A DNA stretch of 42,303 nucleotides. Origin: CAZBDU01 sp964490725. GTDB lineage: Bacteria > Spirochaetota > Spirochaetia > SZUA-6 > DRHE01. The translations under genes were made by a program, and so were the position numbers. Below, in pieces: positions 23,457 to 31,495 of this stretch. The DNA lies in NCBI GenBank assembly GCA_964490725.1, contig CAZBDU010000045.1, positions 1 through 42,303 on the forward strand. The letters are read 5' to 3'. The stretch's first letter is position 1. Every line of letters begins with the position of its first letter. The notes under the pieces were generated by a model. That model was not told the origin of the DNA, did no database searches, and saw only the letters and a program-made list of their open reading frames with translations.

Positions 23457-24456
23457 GAGAAAACTAAGAATTGTGGACGCTCTTCGGGAAGCGATAGACC
23501 AGGAAATGGCCGCGGATGAAAAGGTCTTCGTGATAGGCGAGGACGTGAGAATCGGCGGTGGTTTTTCCGTAACCCGTGGCCTTGTAGATCGGTTTGGACA
23601 GAGGCGTGTCCTAGACACCCCAATCTCGGAGATAGCCTTCACCGGTCTGGCCATCGGAGCCGCCATGGTTGGGATGCGTCCGATAGTGGAATTCCAGTTC
23701 GGGGATTTTGTCTTTTGTGCCATGGACCAGATCGTTAACCAAGCGGCAAAACTGCACTATATGTCTGCAGGAAATGTCGACGTACCAATCACCTTGCGAT
23801 TGCCGGTAGGGGCGAATCGGCGGGGCGCCCAGCACGCTCAGTGCACGGAGAGTATCTTCATGAATGTGCCCGGGCTGTACATTCTCACACCCTCTACTCC
23901 CTATGACGCCAAAGGTCTGCTGATCGCCGCGATTCGAAACGAGAATCCCGTTCTCGTTTATGAGCATAAACTCCTCTATTCCTTCGGGGGAACAAGGAAC
24001 GACCAGTTGGAGACTCTCAACCGAGCGGTTCCAGACGAAGCCTACACGATACCTTTTGGAAAGGCAGAGGTCCGGCGCGAAGGCCGAGACGCAACTGTCG
24101 TGGCCAATCTGCTTATGTTGCATAAGGTCCTGCAGGCGGCTGAGCAACTCCACCAGGAGGGTATTGAGGTTGAGGTGATTGATCCGCGAACGCTGGTTCC
24201 GCTCGACATGCAAACCATCAGGGACTCTGTGAATAGAACTGGACGTGTCATGGTGGTCGAGGAGTGTCAACCTGTGGGCGGATGGGCGAATGAGGTAATT
24301 GCACAAATCGCCTTGACGTCAACCGGCTCGGTCCACTATGAACGTCTGGGGACCACCCCAACACCGATCCCGTATGCCACCAATCTCGAGAACTATGTCG
24401 TTCCAGACGTTAACAGGATTGCGGAGTGCATTCGCGACATGGTTACTGGAGGGTAG
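23449..24456 (+). CDS. 2-oxoacid dehydrogenase E1 beta subunit (pyruvate/acetoin type)
   Basis: This 335-residue beta subunit partners the E1 alpha encoded just upstream. Conserved features include VFVIGEDV, VLDTPISEIAFTGLAIGAAM, the stretch MRPIVEFQFGDF, an active-site-type ANRRGAQHAQCTESIF, and a C-terminal transketolase domain with VIDPRTLVPLD and VMVVEECQPVGG. The alpha2-beta2 enzyme would act on the 2-oxoacid produced by the pathway. It ends 2 bp before the lipoyl-domain gene, so the three are certainly co-transcribed. Confidence 0.94.
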   Translation: MAERKLRIVDALREAIDQEMAADEKVFVIGEDVRIGGGFSVTRGLVDRFGQRRVLDTPISEIAFTGLAIGAAMVGMRPIVEFQFGDFVFCAMDQIVNQAAKLHYMSAGNVDVPITLRLPVGANRRGAQHAQCTESIFMNVPGLYILTPSTPYDAKGLLIAAIRNENPVLVYEHKLLYSFGGTRNDQLETLNRAVPDEAYTIPFGKAEVRREGRDATVVANLLMLHKVLQAAEQLHQEGIEVEVIDPRTLVPLDMQTIRDSVNRTGRVMVVEECQPVGGWANEVIAQIALTSTGSVHYERLGTTPTPIPYATNLENYVVPDVNRIAECIRDMVTGG

Positions 24457-24458
24457 TC

Positions 24459-24695
24459 ATGCTGGAAATAGTCATGCCTCAGTTCGGGGAGACCCCAGCA
24501 GAACAGATCACTATCACTAGATGGTCGAAAGAGATCGGAGATACAGTCGAAGCAGGAGAGATTCTTCTCGAGGTCGAAACGGATAAGGCAACTCTGTCGG
24601 TTGAAGCCGCGGATTCTGGTAGATTGGCGCAGATTGTGCGTCACGCAGGAGAGACTGTCAGACCGGGTAGCGTTATTGGCTACCTGGAAAGATGA
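24459..24695 (+). CDS. free-standing lipoyl-domain protein
   Basis: This 78-residue protein is a single biotinyl/lipoyl domain. The lipoylated lysine lies in EVETDKATLSVEA (about residue 44), with VMPQFGET at the N-terminus and a GYLER end. Normal E2 chains continue with a subunit-binding domain and a catalytic CoA-acyltransferase domain; both are absent, and the stop codon is not followed by any E2-like sequence. It probably receives the acyl group from E1 and delivers it to an E2 or other enzyme encoded elsewhere. GGAGGG at 24448 supports the ATG at 24459. Confidence 0.9.
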   Translation: MLEIVMPQFGETPAEQITITRWSKEIGDTVEAGEILLEVETDKATLSVEAADSGRLAQIVRHAGETVRPGSVIGYLER

Positions 24696-24736
24696 CTATC
24701 CGTAGTCGAAAAGCCATCAGCAAGGGGGGATAGCTC

Positions 24737-26281
24737 GTGTCAGAGGATTTCTGTTTTGTCGGCACAGACATTGGTACACTCGGCACCAAGTCTCTCGTTG
24801 TGGATCTGCAGGGACGCATCTTGGGGAACGACTACGAGGAGTACGGTCTTTGCACTCCTCAGCCCTTGTGGGCCGAGCAGTGGCCGGAGGTGTGGTTTGG
24901 GGCAGTGTGCAGGACGATCAAGAACGCCTTGGCAAAAGCCAACGTACCGCCAGCCCGTGTTGCGAGCGCCTGCATCAGCGGTCTCTATGGTGGCTCCGGA
25001 ATACCTTGTGACCGTGACGGCAAACCCTTGCGGCCATGCTTAATATGGATGGATCGCCGCGCCACGAAGGAAGCGGAGTGGGTTATGCAAGCCATCGGGG
25101 CCGACAAGGTCTTCGAAATCACCGGCAACTATGTTGACTCCTATCACGGATTCAGCAAGATCCTTTGGATCAAGAACAATGAGCCAGAGATTTGGAGTAA
25201 GATCCATCAGCTGATGACCCCGTACGGCTATTGCATCTTCAGACTAACTGGTTCCGTCTCTCTTGATTACTGCTCGGCCGGGAACATCGGGGGAATCTTC
25301 GACCTCAAAAAGAGGGACTTTTCCGCGGAGCTTCTTAGGACCATGGACATCCCAAGGAGGTTCTTCCCGGAGAAGCTCAGCGAATCTTGGGAAGTCGTGG
25401 GCAAGGTAGGCAGCGAGGGAGCGCAGCTCACCGGACTTCCCGAGGGTTGCCCGGTGTGTCCCGGTGGGGTGGACTGTGTGGTAGCTACGTTGAGTGCAGG
25501 GGGCGTCAGCATTGGCGATCAGGTAGCGATGATCGGCACTTCGATGGCCTACGGAGTGATTCACGACGGAGCCAATTGCAGCCCCAACCTCGTGAATATG
25601 CCGCACGTGACCTACGCGAAGGAGTCTGTGTACGCTTTCGGCGGGGTGACTACGGCCGGGGGAATCGTGAAATGGTTTCGAGACGAGTTTGGCCAAACCG
25701 AGAAGTTGCTTGGGGGCATGATCGACGTGGATCCCTACGACGTGCTCAGCCTGCAAGCCGCACGGATCAGACCTGGCTCAGACAAGCTGGTGGTCCTTCC
25801 CTACTTCATGGGGGAGAGGGCACCGATCTGGGACGTCAACGCGCGGGGAACTCTGTTCGGAATCACGCTCTATCACACTCGGGGCCACATATTCCGGGCG
25901 TTCATGGAAGCGGTCGGTTATGCGTTGGCGATGTGTGTTGAGTTCAGCGAGACTCTGGGGGTGAGGTTAAGTGAAGAACTGAAAGTGGTGGGTGGAGCTA
26001 CCAAGTCATCTCTCTGGAGGCAGATCCTCGCCGACATAACCAGGCTGCGCATCCTGTGTGCCACTGGTAGTGGGGAGGCCCCCTATGGAGACGCTCTCTT
26101 GGCCGCCAAGGGCGTGGGCGCTGTGAAGGATTTCGATGTGATCAACGACTGGGTAGCGTTCGATCCTCCTGTCCATCCGAATGCCGAAGCAGTGGGGGTC
26201 TACCGCGAATACTACCGCGAGTGGAAAGCCCTGTACGAGGCTTTGAAGGAGCCCTTCCGCCGCCTTCAGAAACTGCTGTAG
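24737..26281 (+). CDS. FGGY-family carbohydrate kinase (xylulokinase-like)
   Basis: This 514-residue kinase should phosphorylate a sugar or polyol with ATP. The phosphate-1 loop GTDIGTLGTKSLV, the ISGLYGG strand, LIWMDRRA, the catalytic-type CPGGVDCVVA region and the second domain's KVVGGATKSSLWRQILAD are visible. The start is the GTG at 24737, preceded by AAGGGGGG. It is the last gene of the island operon. Its product would fit a sugar-phosphate effector for the SorC-type regulator. Xylulose, ribulose or another sugar cannot be distinguished by eye. Confidence 0.92.
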   Translation: MSEDFCFVGTDIGTLGTKSLVVDLQGRILGNDYEEYGLCTPQPLWAEQWPEVWFGAVCRTIKNALAKANVPPARVASACISGLYGGSGIPCDRDGKPLRPCLIWMDRRATKEAEWVMQAIGADKVFEITGNYVDSYHGFSKILWIKNNEPEIWSKIHQLMTPYGYCIFRLTGSVSLDYCSAGNIGGIFDLKKRDFSAELLRTMDIPRRFFPEKLSESWEVVGKVGSEGAQLTGLPEGCPVCPGGVDCVVATLSAGGVSIGDQVAMIGTSMAYGVIHDGANCSPNLVNMPHVTYAKESVYAFGGVTTAGGIVKWFRDEFGQTEKLLGGMIDVDPYDVLSLQAARIRPGSDKLVVLPYFMGERAPIWDVNARGTLFGITLYHTRGHIFRAFMEAVGYALAMCVEFSETLGVRLSEELKVVGGATKSSLWRQILADITRLRILCATGSGEAPYGDALLAAKGVGAVKDFDVINDWVAFDPPVHPNAEAVGVYREYYREWKALYEALKEPFRRLQKLL

Positions 26282-26463
26282 TCAATGGAAACGAGAGAAG
26301 GACTGTCTGTGAGGCCGACCACTGACTCAAGAACGACGTGGCCCTGGCAACCGAGGTGACATCAGAGCGCGCCTGTTCTTGACTATGTGTCCTTGCTGCA
26401 ATTAGTTGTGGTGACACGTAGGAGAAGACGGGACGCCGTCGGAACCGGTCGAGTCGCCCTGCC

Positions 26464-26498
26464 GCGGGTTGGACTCCCGCCACCTCCATCACGCAGCC
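26464..26498 (+). repeat. attR: displaced fossil copy of the ssrA 3' end
   Basis: Direct repeat of 14897-14931. It keeps the T-arm and acceptor strand (GACTCCCGCCACCTCCA) but has a G for the C of the invariant TTCGA T loop. Only the 3' end of a tmRNA gene is present, so it is not functional. It marks the right border of the island. The 26282-26463 stretch before it has no gene I can recognise. Confidence 0.82.
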
Positions 26499-26523
26499 CG
26501 GCGGCCTGTGCTCGCTGCCGGGC
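26496..26523 (+). terminator. strong hairpin next to attR, probably the original ssrA terminator
   Basis: GCCCGGCGGC (26496-26505) pairs with GCTGCCGGGC (26514-26523), a 10-bp stem with one G-U pair and an 8-nt loop. There is no U tract on the plus strand. Before the island arrived it would have lain just after ssrA. It can also end the minus-strand ankyrin gene that stops at 26531. Confidence 0.5.
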
Positions 26524-26530
26524 CGCGGCG

Positions 26531-27070
26531 CTACTCCTTGCCGCTCTCCTCCCCCGCAGCCTCTTTCAGCAACCGGACCATCGCCTGGTTGCCGCGTTCC
26601 CCGGCGAGCACGAGAGCCGACTTGCCCTCCGCGTTCGTTGCCGCGGCGTCGGCACCCCCGGCCAGAAGCAGCCTGGCGATTTCGATATGGCCGCCCGCGG
26701 CGGCGTACATGAGTGCCGTCCTGCCGGAAGTGTCGCTTGCGTTCGCCTCGGCGCCGGCATCGAGAAGCGTGCGAACGATATCAACACGGCCATAGTCAGA
26801 AGCTATCATGAGCGCGGTGTCCTTTTCCGGCGAAACGGCGTTCGGGTCCGCGCCCGCTTCCAGGAGCGTTTGTATGATCCTGGTGCGGCCGAGGTCCGCG
26901 GCGTTCATGAGCGCGCCATAGCCGACACAGGAGGCTGCGTTCAGGAGCGGAAGTTGTCCTTTCCGAACTGACGAAAACGATGGCAAGGCGGGTTTGACGC
27001 TGTGTGTCCCTGGCCAAACTGTCCATGCGGCGACGGCCACGATCGTGCACCGCAGCGCCCTGTGGGGCAA
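26531..27070 (-). CDS. ankyrin-repeat protein, probably exported
   Basis: This 179-residue protein starts at a TTG with AGGAAG upstream. The N-terminus (TIVAVAAWTVW) is hydrophobic, like a signal peptide. About four ankyrin repeats fill residues 50-175: GALMNAADLGRTRIIQTLL, TALMIASDYGRVDIVRTLL, TALMYAAAGGHIEIARLLL and SALVLAGERGNQAMVRLL. Ankyrin repeats bind protein partners; no catalytic domain is attached. It lies just outside the island border, in a loosely packed region with few genes. Partner unknown. Confidence 0.8.
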   Translation of the reverse strand: MPHRALRCTIVAVAAWTVWPGTHSVKPALPSFSSVRKGQLPLLNAASCVGYGALMNAADLGRTRIIQTLLEAGADPNAVSPEKDTALMIASDYGRVDIVRTLLDAGAEANASDTSGRTALMYAAAGGHIEIARLLLAGGADAAATNAEGKSALVLAGERGNQAMVRLLKEAAGEESGKE

Positions 27071-27431
27071 CGTTCCGCTTCCTACGCCCCGTCACGGAGG
27101 TTTCCCAGGATGGCGGCAGTGGTGCACCACGGGAGGGGTGGGACTTTTCACAGCGCTGCAAGGGCGGGGGGGGTGCCTCAGATCGTGGTGCCCCACCGTC
27201 AAGCCCTGACCGTGGACCGTCTGGGAACGCCATTCGCGGGGTCCTGGAAGACCCGGGGTAGCGGATCAGGACCAGGCCATTGGGATCGATGCTCAGGAGC
27301 CGGGACGGAGCCGCGGAGGTAGCCGACTTGCTGCAAGCCATGGTGAGAAGCGGTGCGCCTGACCCCCGCTCAGGCGTGCTCTCACGCGGGCGCGGCTGTT
27401 CTGGCTGAATCGACGTGTCCGGCGGACAGGT
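27071..27431. other. 361-bp stretch without a recognisable gene
   Basis: Only short reading frames of shadow type occur on both strands; none has family-like sequence with a ribosome-binding site. The region may be an eroded gene between the ankyrin protein and the lipoprotein. I see no RNA gene, repeat or clear promoter in it. Confidence 0.5.
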
Positions 27432-27938
27432 TTACTGGGGGACCGGTCCCCTGGCCTGCTCCCCGGTCTGTCGACCGCCCCCGCGACGACCGACGCCCCG
27501 CCTGCGGGCGGACAGCCTGCCGAGCCCAAAGGCGAGCCCGTAGATCATCAACATCACGAGTATGCCCGTGAGGATGGTGGCTATACGGTTCCAGTTCACC
27601 TCGGGCAGCGTTGCGGGAAGGATACGGTCCAGTGCCTGCTTGATATAGCCGGCATTGCGCGTGAACGTGCCTTTGCCCGCCTTGAGGTTGGCCGCCTGAG
27701 CGCGCTGCTTTTCGCCGGAGCCGCCCGTATAGGATACGGGCTTTCTTGCCACTTCAGCGCTGCTTCCGCCTGCCTCCTTGGCAGCGGTTCTCCGATTGTC
27801 GCTCCCCGGCGACGATTCCCGCTTTGCCCCGGCGTCTTTTCCGTCGGCCACGGAAGCACAACCGCTCAGTAGAATACCCGCACATATCACAATCACGACC
27901 ACAAGGATAGGAACGATCAGGGATCGGTTCAGCCTCAT
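27432..27938 (-). CDS. small lipoprotein with C-terminal membrane helix, unknown function
   Basis: This 168-residue protein has a signal peptide ending in the lipobox LLSGCA (Cys near residue 27). A charged middle with low complexity follows, then a segment TRNAGYIKQALDRILP and a second hydrophobic helix (about 124-143, ILTGILVMLMIYGLAFGLG), ending in an Arg/Gly-rich tail. GGGGAG lies 6 bp before the ATG. I do not recognise the family. Two membrane attachments suggest an inner-membrane location. It is divergent from sppA. Confidence 0.7.
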   Translation of the reverse strand: MRLNRSLIVPILVVVIVICAGILLSGCASVADGKDAGAKRESSPGSDNRRTAAKEAGGSSAEVARKPVSYTGGSGEKQRAQAANLKAGKGTFTRNAGYIKQALDRILPATLPEVNWNRIATILTGILVMLMIYGLAFGLGRLSARRRGVGRRGGGRQTGEQARGPVPQ

Positions 27939-28098
27939 ACATTGCTCCCCAATCCAAACATATCACGCCATCCCGGTTCCACCATGAACCCCACCCCCGG
28001 TCAGCATTTCCCGGCCCGATCGTTGCGCTTCATTTCCGCATCCATTGTGCCACACGCTCTTGCGCCGCGGCTCCTCGATTTCGCAGCGCTGTCTGTGC

Positions 28099-28127
28099 TT
28101 GTCGGCGCCGTTTCCTTCACCTACAAT
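28099..28127 (+). promoter_or_regulatory. promoter of sppA
   Basis: TTGTCG at 28099-28104 and TACAAT at 28122-28127 are 17 bp apart (nine of twelve consensus bases). It lies about 70 bp before the sppA ATG, in the divergent intergenic region. Confidence 0.55.
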
Positions 28128-28195
28128 GTATTGGGTCCTATGGCTTCGACCTTCGTTTCTCTTGCCGGTCTTCCGCGAGGAAAGGAATCCGATCC

Positions 28196-30724
28196 ATGAG
28201 AAAGCTCCGCGTCGCAGTGTTCGTCGTCGCAGTGTTTGTCCTGGCGGCCTCCGGCGCCGCTCTCCACGCCCAGGCGGGCGGGGGGTTTGCGTTCCGCACC
28301 TTCCCGCAGAACGCCTCCCTGCTTCTGGGAACGCCCGCCAGCACCGGCACCGCCTTGGGCTCCTACCTCAACCCAGCCCTTCTGGCCGTGACGGCTCATC
28401 CCGGCGTCCTCCTGACCCTCACCAACGCCCCCGGCCAGTGGGCAACCCTTTCCCAGGTGGGCGCCTTCAGCGCCTCCCCGGGAAGCGGGCTGGGGTTCCT
28501 CTACTTCCCGGGTCCCGGCGGGCAGCCCCAGGTGGACATCAGGTACGGCGTCGGCTTCGGCAGCCGGGCCTTCGCCCTGGGCCTTGCCAGCCAGGCCTCG
28601 TGGCAGCCTGAGTCCTCCCGGTTCGCGCTCTTCCAGGCGGTCACCGCCGGGGCCCTGGCGCGTCCATGGCCGTACCTCTCCCTGGGCATCACGGCAAGCT
28701 CCACCTACTCGGGCAGCGAGAAGGAGGCCACCGTGGACCTGGGCCTGCGGCCCCTGGGAACGCCGCTTTTCACGCTCTTCGGGGACTATACCCTGGGCAG
28801 CGCCGCCGGCGCGCTGTCGCATGACTGGAAGGTCGGCGCCGCGCTGGAGCCCCTGGGATGGCTGCGCCTGGCCGGATTCCTATCCTCGGATCTCACCTTC
28901 CAGCTGGGAGGGCAGGTACGGCTGGGCCAGGTGGAGGCCGGCACCGCCGTCCACTTCGCCGGCGGCGCCGTACCCGACAGCAACACCTACTCCCTCGCCG
29001 CGGGGGTGAAGGCTGGCCCCTCGCTGGTGGACGCGATAGCCCACCGCAGGCCCTTCTACCTCGAGCTCGACCTGAAGGGAGCGGTCGCGGCCACGCAGAG
29101 CACGCCCTTCTCTCCCTCCCTCTCGCTCCTGCGCCTGCTTACGGCCATCGCGGAGGCGGCGGACGACCCGCGCATCGCGGGGATCGCCGTCAACACCTCC
29201 GGAATGCAGGCGGACCAGGAGACGCTCTGGGAGCTGCGGCAGAAGCTGGCTTCCTTCAAATCCACGGGCAAGCACGTGGTGATCTTCATCGACACCCCGG
29301 GGATCGCCCAGTATCACCTGGCCTCGGTGGCGGACAGGGTCGTGATGGACCCGCAGGGAGGCCTCGTTCTGGCCGGCTACGTCTTCGGACGCGGCTTCTT
29401 GAAAGGCACGCTGGACAAGCTGGGCATCGGCTTCCGGGAGCTGCGCTACTTCGAGTACAAGTCCGCCGCGGAGAGCTTCTCGCGCGACTCGCTCTCCGAT
29501 GCGGATCGCCGCCAGTACGGCGCCTACATCGAAGACCTCTACGGGGTTACGCGGGAGGAGATCGTGCAGAGCCGGGGGCTCACCACGGAGGCGTTCGACA
29601 GCGCCGTGAACGACCTGTACCTCATCGCGCCCAGGGAAGCCCTGGAGCACGGGCTGGTGGATTCCCTGGGCCGCTGGGACGAGGTGAAGAAGGCGATCGA
29701 GACACTGGAGGGTGAGAAGAAGGCGCTCCTGAGGAGCAGCGCAACTCCGGACCGCGACAGCCCCTTCGGCAGCCTTCGGGTGGGACCGGTGATCCAGAAG
29801 GCCGCCCGCGACCGCTGGGGAGAGCCGCCCCGGATCGCCGTGGTCTACGCCATCGGCTCCACCTCCCTGGACAGCGGGATGCGGGCCAGGAGCCTGGCGA
29901 AGGATATCGCGGAGGCCGCCGGCGACGCTTCGGTGAGGGCCATGGTCCTGCGCGTAGACTCCCCCGGAGGTGACGCCGTGGCCGCGGACTACGTGGCGGA
30001 GGCCGTCAAGGCGGCCCGCCAGAAGAAGCCGGTGATCGTCAGCATGGGCCCGGTGGCGGGCTCCGGGGGCTACTGGGTCTCCATGTATGGGGACAGCATC
30101 GTGGCCTCTCCGTTCACCCTCACCGGCTCCATCGGCGTGATCGGAAGCTGGATCTACGACAACGGCCTGGCCTCCAAGCTGGGAATCACCATAGACGACA
30201 TCCAGATCGGAAAGCACGCCGATCTCTCCGTGGGCCTGCTGCTCCCACACCGCGACCTCACCCCCGAGGAGCAGGAACGATTCAAGATCCGGATACTGGC
30301 GATGTATGGCGATTTTGTCGGCAAGGTGTCCGAAGGCCGCGGCATGAGCAGGGAGGAGGTCCAGAAGATCGCCCAGGGCAGGGTCTGGTCAGGCCTCAGG
30401 GCCAGGGAGATCGGGCTGGTGGATCTCCTGGGCGGCCTGGATGATGCCATGGCACTGGCCAGGCAGAAGGCGGGCCTCTCTGCAGGCCAGGAGGTGGCCG
30501 TGGTCGAATACCCCAGGGTCAGCTTCTTCTCCCTGCCTTTCCTGGCCGCCCGGGCCATCGGCCCGCGCGCGGCCGAGGGGGTGGCGGAGGCGGCGGGCAA
30601 GACCCCAGGTGTGAGCGGATTTCTCGGCCTGGACCCACGAACGATCGAGTCCCTGCAGCTCCGCCTGGAGCACAACGGGGCCCCGCTGCCCGTCATGCCC
30701 CTGGGAAGCGAGCTGGTCTACTGA
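28196..30724 (+). CDS. sppA: signal peptide peptidase SppA (protease IV type) with beta-rich N-terminal domain
   Basis: This 842-residue serine peptidase of family S49 has the double-length (67K) layout. The lysine half (about 275-530) has ELRYFEYKSAAESFSRD, with catalytic Lys near 422. The serine half (about 545-790) has VDSPGGDAVAADYV and GPVAGSGGYWVSM, with Ser near 623. Cleaved signal peptides in the membrane are the usual substrates. A signal peptide (1-25) is followed by about 245 residues not found in standard SppA: Gly-rich, alternating beta strands (GSYLNPALLAV, DIRYGVGFGSRAFALGL, LSLGITASSTY) that look like a small beta-barrel or surface domain. GAGGAAAGGA precedes the ATG. The S49 half is certain; the N-domain's role is not. 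Confidence 0.93.
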   Translation: MRKLRVAVFVVAVFVLAASGAALHAQAGGGFAFRTFPQNASLLLGTPASTGTALGSYLNPALLAVTAHPGVLLTLTNAPGQWATLSQVGAFSASPGSGLGFLYFPGPGGQPQVDIRYGVGFGSRAFALGLASQASWQPESSRFALFQAVTAGALARPWPYLSLGITASSTYSGSEKEATVDLGLRPLGTPLFTLFGDYTLGSAAGALSHDWKVGAALEPLGWLRLAGFLSSDLTFQLGGQVRLGQVEAGTAVHFAGGAVPDSNTYSLAAGVKAGPSLVDAIAHRRPFYLELDLKGAVAATQSTPFSPSLSLLRLLTAIAEAADDPRIAGIAVNTSGMQADQETLWELRQKLASFKSTGKHVVIFIDTPGIAQYHLASVADRVVMDPQGGLVLAGYVFGRGFLKGTLDKLGIGFRELRYFEYKSAAESFSRDSLSDADRRQYGAYIEDLYGVTREEIVQSRGLTTEAFDSAVNDLYLIAPREALEHGLVDSLGRWDEVKKAIETLEGEKKALLRSSATPDRDSPFGSLRVGPVIQKAARDRWGEPPRIAVVYAIGSTSLDSGMRARSLAKDIAEAAGDASVRAMVLRVDSPGGDAVAADYVAEAVKAARQKKPVIVSMGPVAGSGGYWVSMYGDSIVASPFTLTGSIGVIGSWIYDNGLASKLGITIDDIQIGKHADLSVGLLLPHRDLTPEEQERFKIRILAMYGDFVGKVSEGRGMSREEVQKIAQGRVWSGLRAREIGLVDLLGGLDDAMALARQKAGLSAGQEVAVVEYPRVSFFSLPFLAARAIGPRAAEGVAEAAGKTPGVSGFLGLDPRTIESLQLRLEHNGAPLPVMPLGSELVY

Positions 30725-30789
30725 ACGGCGGGCCGCTCTACGGTGCGGCGGAGCCTCTGCGACCGCTGTCGCTCGCGGCGGCCGTAGAG

Positions 30790-31434
30790 ATGCAGCAACG
30801 AATGGCCCGCCGGGTGCGCCGGCGGTCCCTGGGCGCCCTTCCTCGCCTGGTGGCCGGCGCCGACTGCTGCTACGACCGGCGGGAGAGGGTCTGTGCGGCG
30901 GCGGCGGTCGTCTGGGACATGGACACGGGGGCCGTAGTGGAGGCAAGGGCCACGCTGGCGGCGGTGGATTTTCCCTACATGCCTGGTCTGTTTGCCTTTC
31001 GAGAGGCCCCTGCCATTCTGAGGGCCCTGGGCCTGCTCTCCGTTTCACCGCAGCTCCTGATCTGCGACGGCCACGGCGTGGCTCATCCGCGGCGCTTCGG
31101 TCTTGCTTCCCACGTGGGCGTGCTGACCGGCATGCCCGCGGTAGGCTGCGCAAAGAAGCCCCTGTGCGGAACCTTCGCCGAGCCGGGCCGCCGGCGGGGC
31201 TCTCGTACACCCCTCACCGACCGGGGCGAGCGGATCGGCACGGTGCTTCGCACCCGGGATGGGGTGAGGCCGGTGTACGTGAGCGTGGGCCATCTGATCG
31301 ACCTGCCGGGAGCCGAGCGGGCGATTCTTGCCTGCGCTCGCCGCTATCGCCTGCCGGAACCGCTGCGGCTGGCACACCGCAGGGCCGCGGCGGCCCTGCG
31401 GAAGGCGCGGTCGCTCAATGATTCGACCGATTGA
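30790..31434 (+). CDS. nfi: endonuclease V (deoxyinosine 3' endonuclease)
   Basis: This protein of about 214 residues cuts DNA near deoxyinosine during repair. Signature blocks are GADCCYDRRE (metal Asp), YMPGLFAFREAP (Glu), ICDGHGVAHPRRFGLASHVGV (Asp) and VGCAKKPLCG. In-frame sequence upstream of the ATG at 30790, back to the sppA stop, reads like the usual N-terminus (LSLAAAVEMQQRMARRV). The true start may therefore be a non-standard codon before 30790; I saw no ATG or GTG in that stretch. It is probably co-transcribed with sppA. Confidence 0.9.
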   Translation: MQQRMARRVRRRSLGALPRLVAGADCCYDRRERVCAAAAVVWDMDTGAVVEARATLAAVDFPYMPGLFAFREAPAILRALGLLSVSPQLLICDGHGVAHPRRFGLASHVGVLTGMPAVGCAKKPLCGTFAEPGRRRGSRTPLTDRGERIGTVLRTRDGVRPVYVSVGHLIDLPGAERAILACARRYRLPEPLRLAHRRAAAALRKARSLNDSTD

Positions 31435-31495
31435 TCTTGATTGCTCACCGATCCTGCCTTGCCATACGGCCACCCAACTCCCAGGAGGACAACCG

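Larger units (their letters stand above)
14922..26498 (+). mobile_element. ssrA-integrated genomic island carrying a catabolic operon (about 11.6 kb)
   Basis: The segment lies between the functional tmRNA 3' end and a second copy of that end. By eye its GC is clearly lower than the flanks, its codon use is less GC-biased, and all intact genes read in one direction from a promoter at 16012. It contains a decayed regulator, an ABC transporter, two cyclase-family proteins, a VOC protein, a SorC-type regulator, 2-oxoacid dehydrogenase E1 alpha/beta, a lipoyl domain and a sugar kinase. No integrase, excisionase or transposase is visible, so it is probably a stranded or deleted element, or was mobilised by an integrase acting in trans. 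Confidence 0.78.

Noticed and set aside
22470..24695. A complete pyruvate or acetoin dehydrogenase complex
   Set aside because: No E2 catalytic domain and no E3 gene exist in the window, only E1 and a single lipoyl domain.
26142..26492. A 116-codon minus-strand frame crossing attR
   Set aside because: It runs through the sugar kinase 3' end and the tmRNA fragment; its MEVAGVQPA-like start is the usual artefact of translating a tRNA/tmRNA 3' end.
26464..26498. A tRNA gene suggested by the T-arm sequence
   Set aside because: Only the T arm and 3' acceptor strand are present and no cloverleaf can be built; it is the copied tmRNA end.
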